Assembly: GCA_012965515.1 (NCBI GenBank) | Contig: DTSE01000406.1 | Span: 1 to 55,626 of the forward strand | DNA length: 55,626 nt | From: Candidatus Melainabacteria bacterium | GTDB lineage: Bacteria > Cyanobacteriota > Vampirovibrionia > Obscuribacterales > Obscuribacteraceae | Direction: 5' to 3' | Shown here: positions 1-7,396 of the stretch, one piece after another | Position numbering within the stretch: the first letter of the stretch is position 1 | Layout of the letters: each line of letters starts with the position of its first letter | Notes under the pieces: generated by a model | Databases searched by the model: none | Seen by the model: only the letters and a program-made list of their open reading frames with translations | What the model was told of the DNA's origin: nothing | Made by a program: the position numbers and the translations under genes

Positions 1-42
1 GCTCCTCATAAAACTCACAGAGCTTGTCTCACAAATCGTTTT

Positions 43-85
43 CAAGAAGCCATAAGGGTTTTGTCCAGGATCCTTACCGTCGGTC
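43..85. repeat. Left arm of 43-bp perfect terminal inverted repeat
   Basis: These 43 bases are exactly reverse-complementary to 55551-55593 near the other end of the window; the match stops at both flanks. If the molecule is circular, the two arms would form one hairpin with a loop of about 75 nt, and a nested 7-bp pair AGACAAG (55606-55612) / CTTGTCT (23-29) would sit inside the loop. If it is linear, they are terminal inverted repeats. The sequence alone does not decide between these. Confidence 0.9.
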
Positions 86-149
86 AGCAAGGAAAAATGC
101 AGGGAATATCTTGAATTATTGAAGACGCCATTTTTCGGACCCGCCATCA

Positions 150-899
150 ATGCTTGAAACCAAAAATTCAGCCAAGTTGTTCAAGCAATTCAAGGTGGGC
201 GGTATTTCTTTTCTCAAGTCTCTCAAAGATGGAAAAGCCACAGAAAGCGAGATTTTAGACTTCAAGCTGGCAAAAAATTCTCAGCCGCCCTTAGAAACTG
301 AAGACAAGTCGAACTTTTCCAAAGCCATTTCCGGCTTTTCCAACACGGCTGGCGGTGTTCTTGCCTGGGGAATCTACTGCGCAAAAGATGGAAAGGGCGA
401 AGATTGCGTTTTAGACTGCCGTCCAATTGATAATGTCAGCGTCATCAAAACTGAAGCGGAACAATTTCTTAGCCAGTGCTCTTCGCCTGCAGTCCAAGGT
501 GTCGAGTTTCATTGCGTCTTTGAAAATGAGTCGAAAGCAAGCGGCTATCTCATTATGCATATTCCAAAATCGGCCGTCCTGATCGAAAGCGTGTTCAAGA
601 AAAACAAAGGCTTCTACGAGCGTTCTGGCACTTCCTTCGTTGAAATGAGTGCCCAGCGACTGGTTGCCAAAGCCAAGCACAAACCATTTTCTAAAGTGCT
701 CGCGCCTTATCTTAGATTCACTGCTTTCTACATAGGGATACTGATCTCATTGCTTATCGGTGTGATCCTGGGCGTGGCCGTCACTAACGAGGCTTCTTAT
801 CAGCGCGGTTTTGCTGCCGGAAGGCAAGAAGCCAGAAGCGAAAAATCGAAAGAGGCTTCAGGAGAAGCAAGGCCTGCCTCTAAGCGAAATCTGCCATAG
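150..899 (+). CDS. AlbA_2 (Schlafen-like) domain protein with C-terminal membrane segment
   Basis: 249 aa. Residues about 25-150 resemble the AlbA_2 / divergent AAA-4 putative nucleic-acid-binding domain: ESEILDFK, then SGFSNTAGGVLAWGI, then a YLIMHIPKS strand and a YERSG element. This domain normally sits in transcriptional regulators or ATP-binding proteins. Here it is followed by a single strongly hydrophobic segment (about residues 188-213) and a charged tail, so it is probably anchored to the inner membrane with the domain in the cytoplasm. No ATPase domain is present. No clear ribosome binding site precedes the ATG. It is followed by a strong terminator at 994-1020. The function is unknown; the domain call is by motif only. 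Confidence 0.6.
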   Translation: MLETKNSAKLFKQFKVGGISFLKSLKDGKATESEILDFKLAKNSQPPLETEDKSNFSKAISGFSNTAGGVLAWGIYCAKDGKGEDCVLDCRPIDNVSVIKTEAEQFLSQCSSPAVQGVEFHCVFENESKASGYLIMHIPKSAVLIESVFKKNKGFYERSGTSFVEMSAQRLVAKAKHKPFSKVLAPYLRFTAFYIGILISLLIGVILGVAVTNEASYQRGFAAGRQEARSEKSKEASGEARPASKRNLP

Positions 900-915
900 G
901 CAGGAATTATTTTTC

Positions 916-938
916 TGTCTAATTCCACAGTGACGAGA
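916..938 (+). repeat. 23-bp direct repeat, copy 1 (copy 2 at 1030-1052)
   Basis: The block with core AATTCCACAGTGAC recurs at 1030-1052 with two mismatches, so the two copies flank the terminator at 994-1020. It may be an operator, a recombination scar or a slipped duplication. No function can be assigned. Confidence 0.7.
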
Positions 939-993
939 AGGTCGAATTAGGCGACACTCTCAAAGTAAGCAACGCAATCTAAACTGGCATCCC

Positions 994-1020
994 AAAAGAC
1001 CCGCTTATCGCGGGTCTTTT
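994..1020 (+). terminator. Rho-independent terminator
   Basis: An 11-bp perfect stem (AAAAGACCCGC / GCGGGTCTTTT) with loop TTATC is followed by a further T-rich stretch. It ends transcription of the AlbA_2 gene. Confidence 0.85.
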
Positions 1021-1103
1021 ACTTTTTTGTGTCCAATTCCACAGTGACAAGATTCAAGTCAAAGAAGAAACTGGACAAACCTACCAGTCGAGGATTTAGC
1101 CCC

Positions 1104-1463
1104 ATGCCCCCACTCGAATCGGCTCCCGAAAAGAAAAACAATCAAGACCCTATTTTCGTGCAATCGGTCTTTGACGAGCTTGTCACTGAATACCCAAAAG
1201 ATCCGGCCCGCTTTGCCCACGTGTACAACCAGCTAAAGGCTGAAAGCGACAATCCAACTACCAGTAATCTTGACCGAGCCGAAAGTTGTAAAAACCTTTG
1301 CCTGCTCGATTTTGCAGTCTCTGAAATAAAAGCAAAATCAGGCGACGCGCAGGCAGCAAAAGTCATGTACAACGACGGCGCCACATATTTAGACCGGCTG
1401 GAAGAAAGCAATAGCAGCGAGAATTTACGAGTCATAAAATGGCGCGTAATGAAGGAGATATAG
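1104..1463 (+). CDS. Hypothetical protein
   Basis: About 119 aa from ATG 1104, which has GAGGA nine bases upstream. The frame stays open back to a GTG at 1029, but that start lies directly after the terminator and has no ribosome binding site. The protein is hydrophilic and probably helical in its C-terminal two thirds, with a helix pair around the residues DFAVSEIKAKSG and AAKVMYNDGATYLDRLEE that is faintly TPR-like. I recognise no family. It faces radC1 tail to tail across a shared hairpin terminator. Confidence 0.6.
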   Translation: MPPLESAPEKKNNQDPIFVQSVFDELVTEYPKDPARFAHVYNQLKAESDNPTTSNLDRAESCKNLCLLDFAVSEIKAKSGDAQAAKVMYNDGATYLDRLEESNSSENLRVIKWRVMKEI

Positions 1464-1488
1464 AGTCTTTTTTTTCAATGTGTGTTGA

Positions 1489-1517
1489 CAGAGACCCGCC
1501 TTTTGGGCGGGTCTCTG
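1489..1517. terminator. Bidirectional hairpin terminator between 1104-1463 and radC1
   Basis: A perfect 12-bp stem (CAGAGACCCGCC / GGCGGGTCTCTG) with loop TTTTG. It lies between convergent genes. The stem core AGACCCGC is the same as in the terminator at 994-1020, suggesting duplication of a terminator cassette. Confidence 0.8.
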
Positions 1518-1526
1518 CGTTCTTTC

Positions 1527-2069
1527 TTAACTCCACAAATCCGGCCGGTTCTCTCTAATACTGTAAATTCCGCCGGCTGCGACAATCACATGATCGAGAA
1601 CCGGAATACCCATCAGCTTGCCCGCCTTTACCAGCTGCTCAGTTGTCTCCAGGTCTTCACGGCTGGGCGTAAGCGAGCCGCCCGGGTGATTGTGCGCCAC
1701 AAGAATGGCATACGCATTCGACATGACAGCCGCCTTAAAAACTTCCCTTGGATGGACAAGGCTGGCGGATACAGTGCCTTTCGAAATTATGCAATAAGCT
1801 GTCACCTCATGCCTGGCATTGAGATGAAAAGCAACGAAATGCTCAGTGTCATAGAATCTAAGCGGCTCTACAAACTTTTCCACATCCTCCGGGCACTGCA
1901 CAGGAAGCCCCTTGGCGCCTGGCTCCCGAATCAATGCCAGCCTGATTTCCGGCACCATGTACTTGAGATGATTCGCCAGTTTCCTCACGCCTCTCTTTCT
2001 CGCCTTCACCTCAGCCGCCGCCACTGCCGCACCCACACCCGCCATAGTCACTACATTCGCCATATCCAT
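1527..2069 (-). CDS. radC: RadC-like JAB/MPN-domain protein (radC1)
   Basis: 180 aa. It carries the JAMM signature HNHPGGSLTPSREDLETTEQL near residues 125-145, the zinc-metalloprotease-like motif of the RadC/YeeS family. An N-terminal part of about 25 residues is replaced by an Ala/Val-rich stretch compared with radC2 at 53167-53640; the two share the rest at high identity (for example GTVSASLVHPREVFKAA in both). Plasmid RadC homologues are common in conjugative leading regions; their biochemical role is not settled. The start ATG 2069 follows AGAGGGGG. Upstream is a GC-rich imperfect inverted repeat (2131-2196). Confidence 0.85.
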   Translation of the reverse strand: MDMANVVTMAGVGAAVAAAEVKARKRGVRKLANHLKYMVPEIRLALIREPGAKGLPVQCPEDVEKFVEPLRFYDTEHFVAFHLNARHEVTAYCIISKGTVSASLVHPREVFKAAVMSNAYAILVAHNHPGGSLTPSREDLETTEQLVKAGKLMGIPVLDHVIVAAGGIYSIRENRPDLWS

Positions 2070-2130
2070 AACCCCCTCTGTCTTCTGTCCTCAGCCCGCT
2101 GCCCGCGCAGCGCCTGCCCCTCTGCCGGCA

Positions 2131-2196
2131 AAACGAGCCCAGGGGTCCCGGAGTCAAGCCTCCACGGCACGGGCTTGACTCCGGGCGGGCTCGTTT
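2131..2196. repeat. Imperfect inverted repeat upstream of radC1
   Basis: Arms 2131-2160 and 2171-2196 pair as AAACGAGCCC...CCCGGAGTCAAGCC against GGCTTGACTCCGGG...GGGCTCGTTT, with a small bulge in the left arm and a 10-nt loop. Weaker similarity continues outward (TGCCGG-CAGA on both sides, then GCGGGCAGC). The element lies where the radC1 promoter is expected and resembles the hairpins upstream of ssb1, ssb2 and radC2. Confidence 0.8.
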
Positions 2197-2341
2197 AGGC
2201 TTTCTGCCGGGCAGAAGTGAAGCGGGCAGCTGCCACACAAGGTCTGTACGCGGCAGATGACCTAGCTAAATAAGCTGACTGTGTCGATTGAAAATGCCTT
2301 TGAATGGGATTATTTGCAATGTCTAAAGGAGGAAGCCGACA

Positions 2342-2749
2342 ATGCTTGCAACTAGCTGGGAGCGAATTCTCTACATCTACATCGATGACTTTGGACACCC
2401 GACTCAATTAGTATCCAACGACTACATAGGTGATGCCGGCGGACTGAAAAGAGCGACTTCAGAAGATCTACCGACGGCGAAAAGTCAACACAAAGGTTTT
2501 CGCAACAGATACGTACAAGTCAGATCTCTTCAACCAATCCAAGGAAGAAAGAACTACACAGAAATCCCAGTTAATACCGACAACCCACTCTGGACCGGCA
2601 ATCTGGGCCAAATAGTCAAAGTCGGTCTCTACGATTGCGAAACGATAAAGCGCGTCGAAGAAAAAGAATACGGCCGTGCCGGCGCCGCCGAACAACGCCG
2701 CCAATTGAAAAAACACGGCATTAATCCATATCTTCCAAAACAAGAATAA
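2342..2749 (+). CDS. Hypothetical protein
   Basis: 135 aa, preceded by an excellent ribosome binding site (AAAGGAGG, 9 nt before ATG). No family recognised. The N-terminal 35 residues (ILYIYIDDFGHPTQLVSNDYIG) look like beta strands; the C-terminal 30 are charged and rich in Arg/Glu/Lys. It reads divergently from radC1 and convergently with ssb1, so it is transcribed alone. No signal peptide or membrane segment. Confidence 0.7.
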   Translation: MLATSWERILYIYIDDFGHPTQLVSNDYIGDAGGLKRATSEDLPTAKSQHKGFRNRYVQVRSLQPIQGRKNYTEIPVNTDNPLWTGNLGQIVKVGLYDCETIKRVEEKEYGRAGAAEQRRQLKKHGINPYLPKQE

Positions 2750-2821
2750 AAGAAAGCTGCCCTGACCCTAGAGCGACGCCAGGAGCGAGCGCGAAGCGCC
2801 ATACAAAGAAAAAAAGAACCG

Positions 2822-2858
2822 AAGAGAAAAAGGCTCAGGCAGGAGCTTTCGCTCCTGC
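2822..2858 (-). terminator. Terminator of ssb1
   Basis: The hairpin GCAGGAGC-TTTC-GCTCCTGC (2839-2858) is followed on the minus strand by CTTTTTCTC. A decayed copy of this hairpin is visible at the far end of the mirror-image ssb copy near 3790-3817. Confidence 0.8.
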
Positions 2859-2881
2859 TTAAGACCTTTAGAGCCAGTTTT

Positions 2882-3238
2882 TTATGCCGCAGAAGAATCT
2901 GCAGTTGTTTCTTCAGAAGGTTTCTTGCCGTGAGCATGAAAGCCCGTGAGCGCTACGTAAAAGGCTCTCGTCGGAACTTTAGTGCCTTCTACGTTTTTGT
3001 CATAGGAGAAATACTGCATTCTGCCGACAAGTGATACCTCGGCTCCTTTACGGAGGATCTTGATTGCGTTTTCAGCAACACCATTCCAGCACTGGACATC
3101 AAAGTAATAGGGTCTGTCCTTATCAGAATAGTCTTTGACTGCCACCGAAAACTCAACGCGGGTGCGCTTCTCTTCTGGATATTCGGTGATTTTAAGATCG
3201 TGGGTGATGCGGCCGATGAGATGAATGATGTTGTTCAT
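2882..3238 (-). CDS. ssb: Single-stranded DNA-binding protein (ssb1)
   Basis: 118 aa. OB-fold SSB: MNNIIHLIGRITHDLKITEY, then VEFSVAVKDY, YYFDVQCWNGVAENA, GAEVSLVGRMQYFSY. It binds single-stranded DNA during plasmid transfer or replication. The tail is short and acidic (EETTADSSAA) and lacks the usual SSB DDxPF tip that recruits partner proteins. The start at 3238 is set by AAAGGAGCC upstream; longer frames run into the inverted repeat. Only about 35-40% identical by eye to ssb2 at 54372-54767, so the two are not recent duplicates. Upstream is a mirror-image decayed copy of the gene. Confidence 0.93.
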   Translation of the reverse strand: MNNIIHLIGRITHDLKITEYPEEKRTRVEFSVAVKDYSDKDRPYYFDVQCWNGVAENAIKILRKGAEVSLVGRMQYFSYDKNVEGTKVPTRAFYVALTGFHAHGKKPSEETTADSSAA

Positions 3239-3298
3239 TAGAAGGCTCCTTTGAGCTAAGTGTTTTAAACACCAGCCAAAAGGACACAAGCGAAGCCT

Positions 3299-3365
3299 CC
3301 GGTTTGGAATTACCACGACGCGCAGCGCCTCGAAGAGGTTGAAAATCGTGGTGATTCCAAACCGG
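3299..3365. repeat. Central hairpin of the ssb1 mirror repeat
   Basis: Arms 3299-3318 and 3346-3365 are 20 bp long with one mismatch (left CCGGTTTGGAATTACCACGA). They are the innermost, best-conserved part of a roughly 1 kb degenerate inverted repeat spanning about 2840-3817. Pairing continues outward into GACACAA / TTGTGTC, the ribosome binding site AAAGGAGCC and the coding region. Confidence 0.9.
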
Positions 3366-3389
3366 TTGTGTCTCAATCAGAAACACGTG

Positions 3390-3750
3390 CCAAAGGAGCC
3401 TGGAAAGAACAACATCATTCATCAACAAAGGACGCAGCACAGACGACAAAAGTCACCGAAAACGAAGAAGAGAAGCGTGCCTACGAAGAGTCTACGGGCA
3501 GTCAAAGACACAAAAACTGATAAGGACAGACTACAAAAACTAGGATGACCAGGGCTGGATAGGAAAAGCAGAAAAGGCATACAAAGTACCACCAGTAAAG
3601 GATTTAGAGGTCACAACCAGAGGCTGAATGCAGAATTCAACCGCAAGACAAAAATGTAGAAGGTCGTTCCGACGAGAGCAATTAAACGAGCGCTCACGAG
3701 CATTCAAAAGCCAGGCAAGAAACTACTAAGAAGAAACAACGCAAGATTAA
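3390..3750 (+). pseudogene. Decayed inverted copy of ssb1
   Basis: Read on the plus strand this segment copies the ssb1 leader and gene: AAAGGAGCC, then AACAACATCATTCAT without the ATG, then in frame NNIIH...AVKDTKTDKDR (ssb1 has AVKDYSDKDR). Further along, AATGCAG, GACAAAAATGTAGAAGG, GTTCCGACGAGAGC, GCGCTCACG and GGCAAGAAAC match ssb1 in order, and beyond 3750 the terminator hairpin is also recognisable. Stops and indels prevent translation. Many substitutions place an A in this copy. It may be a relic, or it may be kept because it pairs with ssb1 when the DNA is single-stranded. Confidence 0.85.
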
Positions 3751-3787
3751 TCAACGGTATAGAAAACACAAGGACAAAAGGTCAAAC

Positions 3788-4093
3788 TCAGGGGTGAAAG
3801 CTAGAGCCAGAGCCTTGGTCTGTAACACTACCACCGACCTTATTCCTGTATCTGGCAATTCCGCCGGCAGCAAAAATATAGAGAAAGAATTTCAACCAGA
3901 ACAATACCTTTGACCTGTACTCAGTCTCGTCCATGCGACCGATGAAAAATACCAATACGAAAAGAATAAAAAACTGTTCTTTCACAATTACCAAATTCAA
4001 ATATAGCTGTCCGTGCTCGAGCTCAAGCAACTTGCTTAAGTTACCGGCAAGCAAAAGGAAAGAAGCCGTGAAGAACAGGCGTTCTATCAGCAT
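3788..4093 (-). CDS. Possible small membrane protein
   Basis: 101 aa with three hydrophobic stretches (about residues 5-20, 38-52 and 63-78) and charged connectors; no family recognised. There is no convincing ribosome binding site, and the 3' part overlaps the outer edge of the decayed ssb copy, so it may not be a gene. Confidence 0.35.
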   Translation of the reverse strand: MLIERLFFTASFLLLAGNLSKLLELEHGQLYLNLVIVKEQFFILFVLVFFIGRMDETEYRSKVLFWLKFFLYIFAAGGIARYRNKVGGSVTDQGSGSSFHP

Positions 4094-4193
4094 AAATTGG
4101 TGCAGCAGAAGGGTCCTAATTCCAGCCTATCGGAATCGTCCCCAATCGCCTATGTTGCCAGACAACAAGTTCAAAGAATTCCAGATGTAACAA

Positions 4194-5201
4194 TCAGCTA
4201 GTTTGATTAGCTCTTGCTTTACGCTCTGCTGCCAGTTTCTTGAATAATTTCGGTCGTCGGAGTTTCCAGCATTCCGGGCAACCGCTTTCATTTCTTGTGC
4301 GGTTATCGACCTTTGCACGCCAGATGTGGCTGGGATTATAACGGCAGCGCCACCAAATATACTCAGGTCCGAATGCTCTCAGTTCACTGGCATTAATCCC
4401 TTTATTGCGTGTCGGATGTATTTCTGCAGCGAGCTTTGGAAAGAGAATTTGAAGCGAACTTGTGCTCGAAGCTTTCTTTTTACTGCAAAATGGACATCGC
4501 ATCCTCTTTTTGAAAGGCTCACGCCAACTGTGATCGGAGGCAACCGGACATCGCCACCAAACGGTGGTGCGAAGGCAAACTCTTTCTGGATTGAGGTATA
4601 GATTCTTTTTGCGATCGTAGAACTTCAATGCTTCTGGATATTTATCAAGACTTTGCTTTGCCTCTTTGAAGCAATGAGGGCAGCCCGTTCGCTCAATTGC
4701 CCGGCGGCATACATCTTGCTGCCACGCATGTTTAGGGTCCGTCTGGCATTGCCACCAGACTAACTTAGTTGAATGTGCCAAAACGTCTTTAGGGGTCAGT
4801 TCCTTATTCCTTTTTGAGTGCCATTCTTTGGCCAACTCTGGATCACAGCAGGCAAGTGACCTTTCAAAGGGAACTGGTACTCTGAGATTAGTACCCAGAC
4901 AATAGGGGCAACCGCGCTTCTGGACGCATCTGGTGAGGATTCTCACTCTCCATATGTGCTTGTTGTTAATCGAACACTGCCACCAGGCATTCACCTGGGA
5001 ACCAAAAGAAAAATCCTCCGGTCCGAAGCCACAATTCTTCGGGTAATACCACTCCAAAGCGATCCCTGGCTCTTTTTCTGAAAGCGGAATTAAGCCTGGG
5101 CGTCGGCACGGCTCAATGACCGCTTCAATAGGCTTTCCACCTATCTTTTGTAGAGATGGTTTGGGAGTTGTCTTGTTCTTTTTCTTCATTGCCCTAAACA
5201 T
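4194..5201 (-). CDS. Multi-zinc-ribbon protein (DUF4379-like repeats)
   Basis: 335 aa built of four tandem units. Each has a WW-x-C-x(4-6)-H-x-W core followed about 15 residues later by GCPYC / GCPHC / RCPFC / GCPEC: roughly residues 70-105, 145-180, 215-245 and 275-310. This is the probable zinc-ribbon pattern of DUF4379 (treble-clef like), found in restriction-endonuclease-like proteins and stand-alone arrays. Each unit probably binds one zinc ion through Cys and His. The N-terminal 45 residues are basic and there is no nuclease domain, so a nucleic-acid-binding role is inferred. Two starts (5201 and 5189) are possible and neither has a good ribosome binding site. Confidence 0.75.
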   Translation of the reverse strand: MFRAMKKKNKTTPKPSLQKIGGKPIEAVIEPCRRPGLIPLSEKEPGIALEWYYPKNCGFGPEDFSFGSQVNAWWQCSINNKHIWRVRILTRCVQKRGCPYCLGTNLRVPVPFERSLACCDPELAKEWHSKRNKELTPKDVLAHSTKLVWWQCQTDPKHAWQQDVCRRAIERTGCPHCFKEAKQSLDKYPEALKFYDRKKNLYLNPERVCLRTTVWWRCPVASDHSWREPFKKRMRCPFCSKKKASSTSSLQILFPKLAAEIHPTRNKGINASELRAFGPEYIWWRCRYNPSHIWRAKVDNRTRNESGCPECWKLRRPKLFKKLAAERKARANQTS

Positions 5202-5283
5202 GGTCAGAGTGCCGTATGAAAATCAGGTTTCCAATGAACATTTGCCCAAGGCTGAGGAAGAGTTATCGGCTTTTGAAGAAGTC

Positions 5284-5456
5284 ATTTACTCCCCTCTACA
5301 GCAAAGAGTGGCGTTGGCACACTCCCAGGTTTTGTGGATGCGCAAATCGGTAACCCTGTAGATCGGCTCGGATTCATTGATCTGGTTGCAACCGGGCAGC
5401 TTATCCGCAATGGTAAAGGTCCGGCCACTTGGTATACGCTCTCAGGCGATGGCTAA
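5284..5456 (+). pseudogene. Remnant of a winged-helix C-terminus
   Basis: An open frame without a start ends in DRLGFIDLVATGQLIRNGKG followed by PATWYTLSGDG and a stop. This is the typical last winged-helix segment of Fic/AlbA_2-type regulators (a line like 'LVxxGLIxRxGKGPATxYxL'). The upstream part is lost after an in-frame stop. It probably records an older insertion or deletion. Confidence 0.4.
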
Positions 5457-5906
5457 GATGCCAGGCTGATTCTCAATGACGAATTCAAAGTTAGGCTTGA
5501 ATGCAAAAATCCAAACAAGAAATGGAAGGCAGAGTCATCTTTTGAAAGCGTTCAGCAAGCTGTTTTTTAGCTATTTTTAATTGATCGAGTGCTCGCGCAT
5601 CTCACGCCAATACACTGTGAAGCCGCCGCAATATTGTATCTTTGGTAAAGATTTTCAGCTTTGCATTGTCGTCTTTGCTGGTCATACAACCTGTGATTTT
5701 TGTGTTGCGCTGTTTCTCAAAAGTTACACACGGTAGGCATCTTCAGTATGTGCTTTCAACCACGGCGGTAGATAAAAATCGATCCAGTGTACCCTTTTTG
5801 CGGCATCTGTCCCTCCAACGTTTTGTTTCGCTGGCTCTAAACGCCAATTGACGCAATCCCGCTTCCCTCTTACCTTTTAACTCGTTTCCAAGACGAAGGT
5901 AAAACC
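5457..5906. other. Intergenic stretch with no recognised gene
   Basis: About 450 bp between the winged-helix remnant and the gene at 5907. I see only short open frames without ribosome binding sites, and no strong hairpin or promoter. Confidence 0.5.
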
Positions 5907-6365
5907 ATGAAACAGACTGTTGAAGTTCCAGAAAGCATCTACAGGCAGCTCCTTAAACTGGCATACAAGGAGCACAGCAACGTTCCCTTCGTCGCCAGGC
6001 AAATTCTCAGTCAGGGACTCTCTGAGCAAAAAGGCCATCCCGATTGGTTTTACGAGTTAAGCAGACAAATTACCGGTTTGAGAAACGAGGTTGCTTCTGC
6101 TCAAAGAGCCAATGCTCAACTTGAAACTAACGGCGAAGCATTAGTCACCAAGCAGATTTCTGAATTGAGAAAAGACATCCAAGACTTGCTTCTTCTTCAT
6201 CGTGAGACCAAGGCAAAACTTGACGAGTTCCAGTTGACTGCAGCCGCATCTGCCCCCACAAAAGCCAAAGGGTCTCGCTGGACGCTTCTAACCGGGCGCC
6301 TCAGCCAAGCATTCCAAGCAAACCGCCCACCTGCAACCGACGACGTACTTAGTGCTGCCGGGTGA
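5907..6365 (+). CDS. Small protein with RHH-like N-terminus and coiled coil
   Basis: 152 aa. The first 45 residues (MKQTVEVPESIYRQLLKLAY...ARQILSQGLSEQ) have the strand-helix-helix look of an RHH or Arc-type DNA-binding fold. Residues about 55-120 are a long amphipathic helix, probably a dimeric coiled coil; the tail is Ala/Pro-rich. GAAGGT lies 6 nt before the ATG. Such small DNA-binding coiled-coil proteins occur beside replication and partition genes. Function not known. Confidence 0.65.
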   Translation: MKQTVEVPESIYRQLLKLAYKEHSNVPFVARQILSQGLSEQKGHPDWFYELSRQITGLRNEVASAQRANAQLETNGEALVTKQISELRKDIQDLLLLHRETKAKLDEFQLTAAASAPTKAKGSRWTLLTGRLSQAFQANRPPATDDVLSAAG

Positions 6366-6439
6366 CTTTGCCCTTTACAAACAACCTGCGACAAAATCGA
6401 AATCAAGCCGCTTGCGTCCAGGCGACACAATACACACGG

Positions 6440-6495
6440 ACCATGTCGCAAATATCGCGCAAAAAAGTGTCGCATTTATCGTGCAAAATGATAGC
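6440..6495 (+). repeat. Pair of 20-bp direct repeats (GTCGC..ATATCG type)
   Basis: GTCGCAAATATCGCGCAAAA and GTCGCATTTATCGTGCAAAA follow each other at a period of about 27 bp. The core ATTTATCGTG is shared with the three repeats at 14919-14983, in the same orientation. They resemble the multiple transposase-binding repeats at the ends of IS21- or IS481-like elements, but could also be iterons. Confidence 0.7.
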
Positions 6496-6510
6496 GGCCA
6501 TTTCCGCCCG

Positions 6511-7254
6511 TCACCAATAGCGGTCAGTGCCTTTCTCTCTTACATCTGGCTCAGTGAAGCAGTTACGCAAATCGGCCATGTGCTCGCACTCAATGAGCAT
6601 CTCGTGAATTTGTTTGTCTAGATCATCATCGTCTTCGTATTCAAAAGTCAGCTCGTACGCACAGTCTCGGGCGAGCTTTTTCATATGGTGCCCGCTCAAA
6701 ACCATGTATTCAATGTCTTCCCTGGCCTTCTTTTTGCCGCGCACAAACTTGTTGTTATTCTCGACTCTCAGCCACAAGGTCACGGTTGTCGTTTTCTTTT
6801 TTGGCTGAAGAACTTCTGATTGGCTTTCCCTTCTTTCGTGAAAGTGTTTTCTAAGCTTGAAAGAGGTAGTGGCCGCTGGTCCTTGCTCAGTGTTCGAGTT
6901 GGGCAGAACATATGGCTTGCCGAACTTGAGTTGATGAAGAGCCAGGTATTTAGCTGCCCATTGATAGAAGTCCTGGATGGTTGTTTCCTGAACAATCACC
7001 CAGAGATGATCGTCAGCTTTGCCTTCGGCTTGGCTGCCTAAGTACTTGAGCAGCTCGTTTTTCCTTTCTTCAGAGAGGTCCCAGAAATTTGCCGGCCGCT
7101 TTCCATCGGCAAGGTCAATCACTGCTTCGCGCTGCATGAATTCACGAAGAGCCCGATTGATGACCTTGGTCTTGATGCCAGAGTCAAGTAAAGAAAGATA
7201 CAAGTTCGTGTCCGCATCGGTGTAAAAGGACAATTGCCGTTTTGTTGTTGTCAT
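6511..7254 (-). CDS. RHH-domain DNA-binding protein
   Basis: 247 aa from ATG 7254. Residues 1-45 (RQLSFYTDADTNLYLSLLDS, then KVINRALREFMQ) match a ribbon-helix-helix fold and are closely patterned on the N-terminus of the protein at 13939-14733 (QASFYPDPDVQNYLESLPAG, then RAINEAIRELI). The rest is mixed alpha/beta with a very acidic C-terminal part (YEDDDDLDKQ). A longer frame to 7419 overlaps the 3' end of the primase gene and lacks support. A palindrome just upstream (7312-7323) is a likely operator. It lies immediately downstream of the primase gene on the same strand. Confidence 0.7.
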   Translation of the reverse strand: MTTTKRQLSFYTDADTNLYLSLLDSGIKTKVINRALREFMQREAVIDLADGKRPANFWDLSEERKNELLKYLGSQAEGKADDHLWVIVQETTIQDFYQWAAKYLALHQLKFGKPYVLPNSNTEQGPAATTSFKLRKHFHERRESQSEVLQPKKKTTTVTLWLRVENNNKFVRGKKKAREDIEYMVLSGHHMKKLARDCAYELTFEYEDDDDLDKQIHEMLIECEHMADLRNCFTEPDVREKGTDRYW

Positions 7255-7300
7255 ATAGCTTAGGAGTACTTTTTGGGTTTTTGTGGCTGAAGCAATCAAA

Positions 7301-7323
7301 TAGTAGTACGAGGTAGTACTACC
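7301..7323. promoter_or_regulatory. Probable operator of the RHH gene
   Basis: TAGTAGTAC is followed by the perfect 12-bp palindrome GGTAGTACTACC (7312-7323), about 60 bp upstream of the start at 7254. Repeated TAGTAC half-sites are typical of autoregulated RHH repressors. Inference. Confidence 0.5.
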
Positions 7324-7396
7324 GTCAAGCTTATTTTTGGAGGGATGGCAACGATCTGCTCGAAAAACAGCCAGGTCGCACTTGAAAAGCCAACCC

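Noticed and set aside
1482..2198. Plus-strand open frame of 238 codons opposite radC1
   Set aside because: radC1 on the other strand has clear family motifs; this frame has none and crosses the terminator and the inverted repeat.
3390..3750. Diversity-generating retroelement template/variable repeat pair, because mismatches between the ssb1 copies often involve A
   Set aside because: There are many insertions and deletions and several non-A mismatches, and no reverse transcriptase gene in the window. The pattern fits a decayed copy better.
3299..3817. Fold-back assembly or sequencing artefact as the cause of the ssb1 mirror repeat
   Set aside because: The copy is heavily diverged, ends at the terminator rather than running on through the neighbouring gene, and a separate ssb locus shows the same arrangement. 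Read data would settle it.
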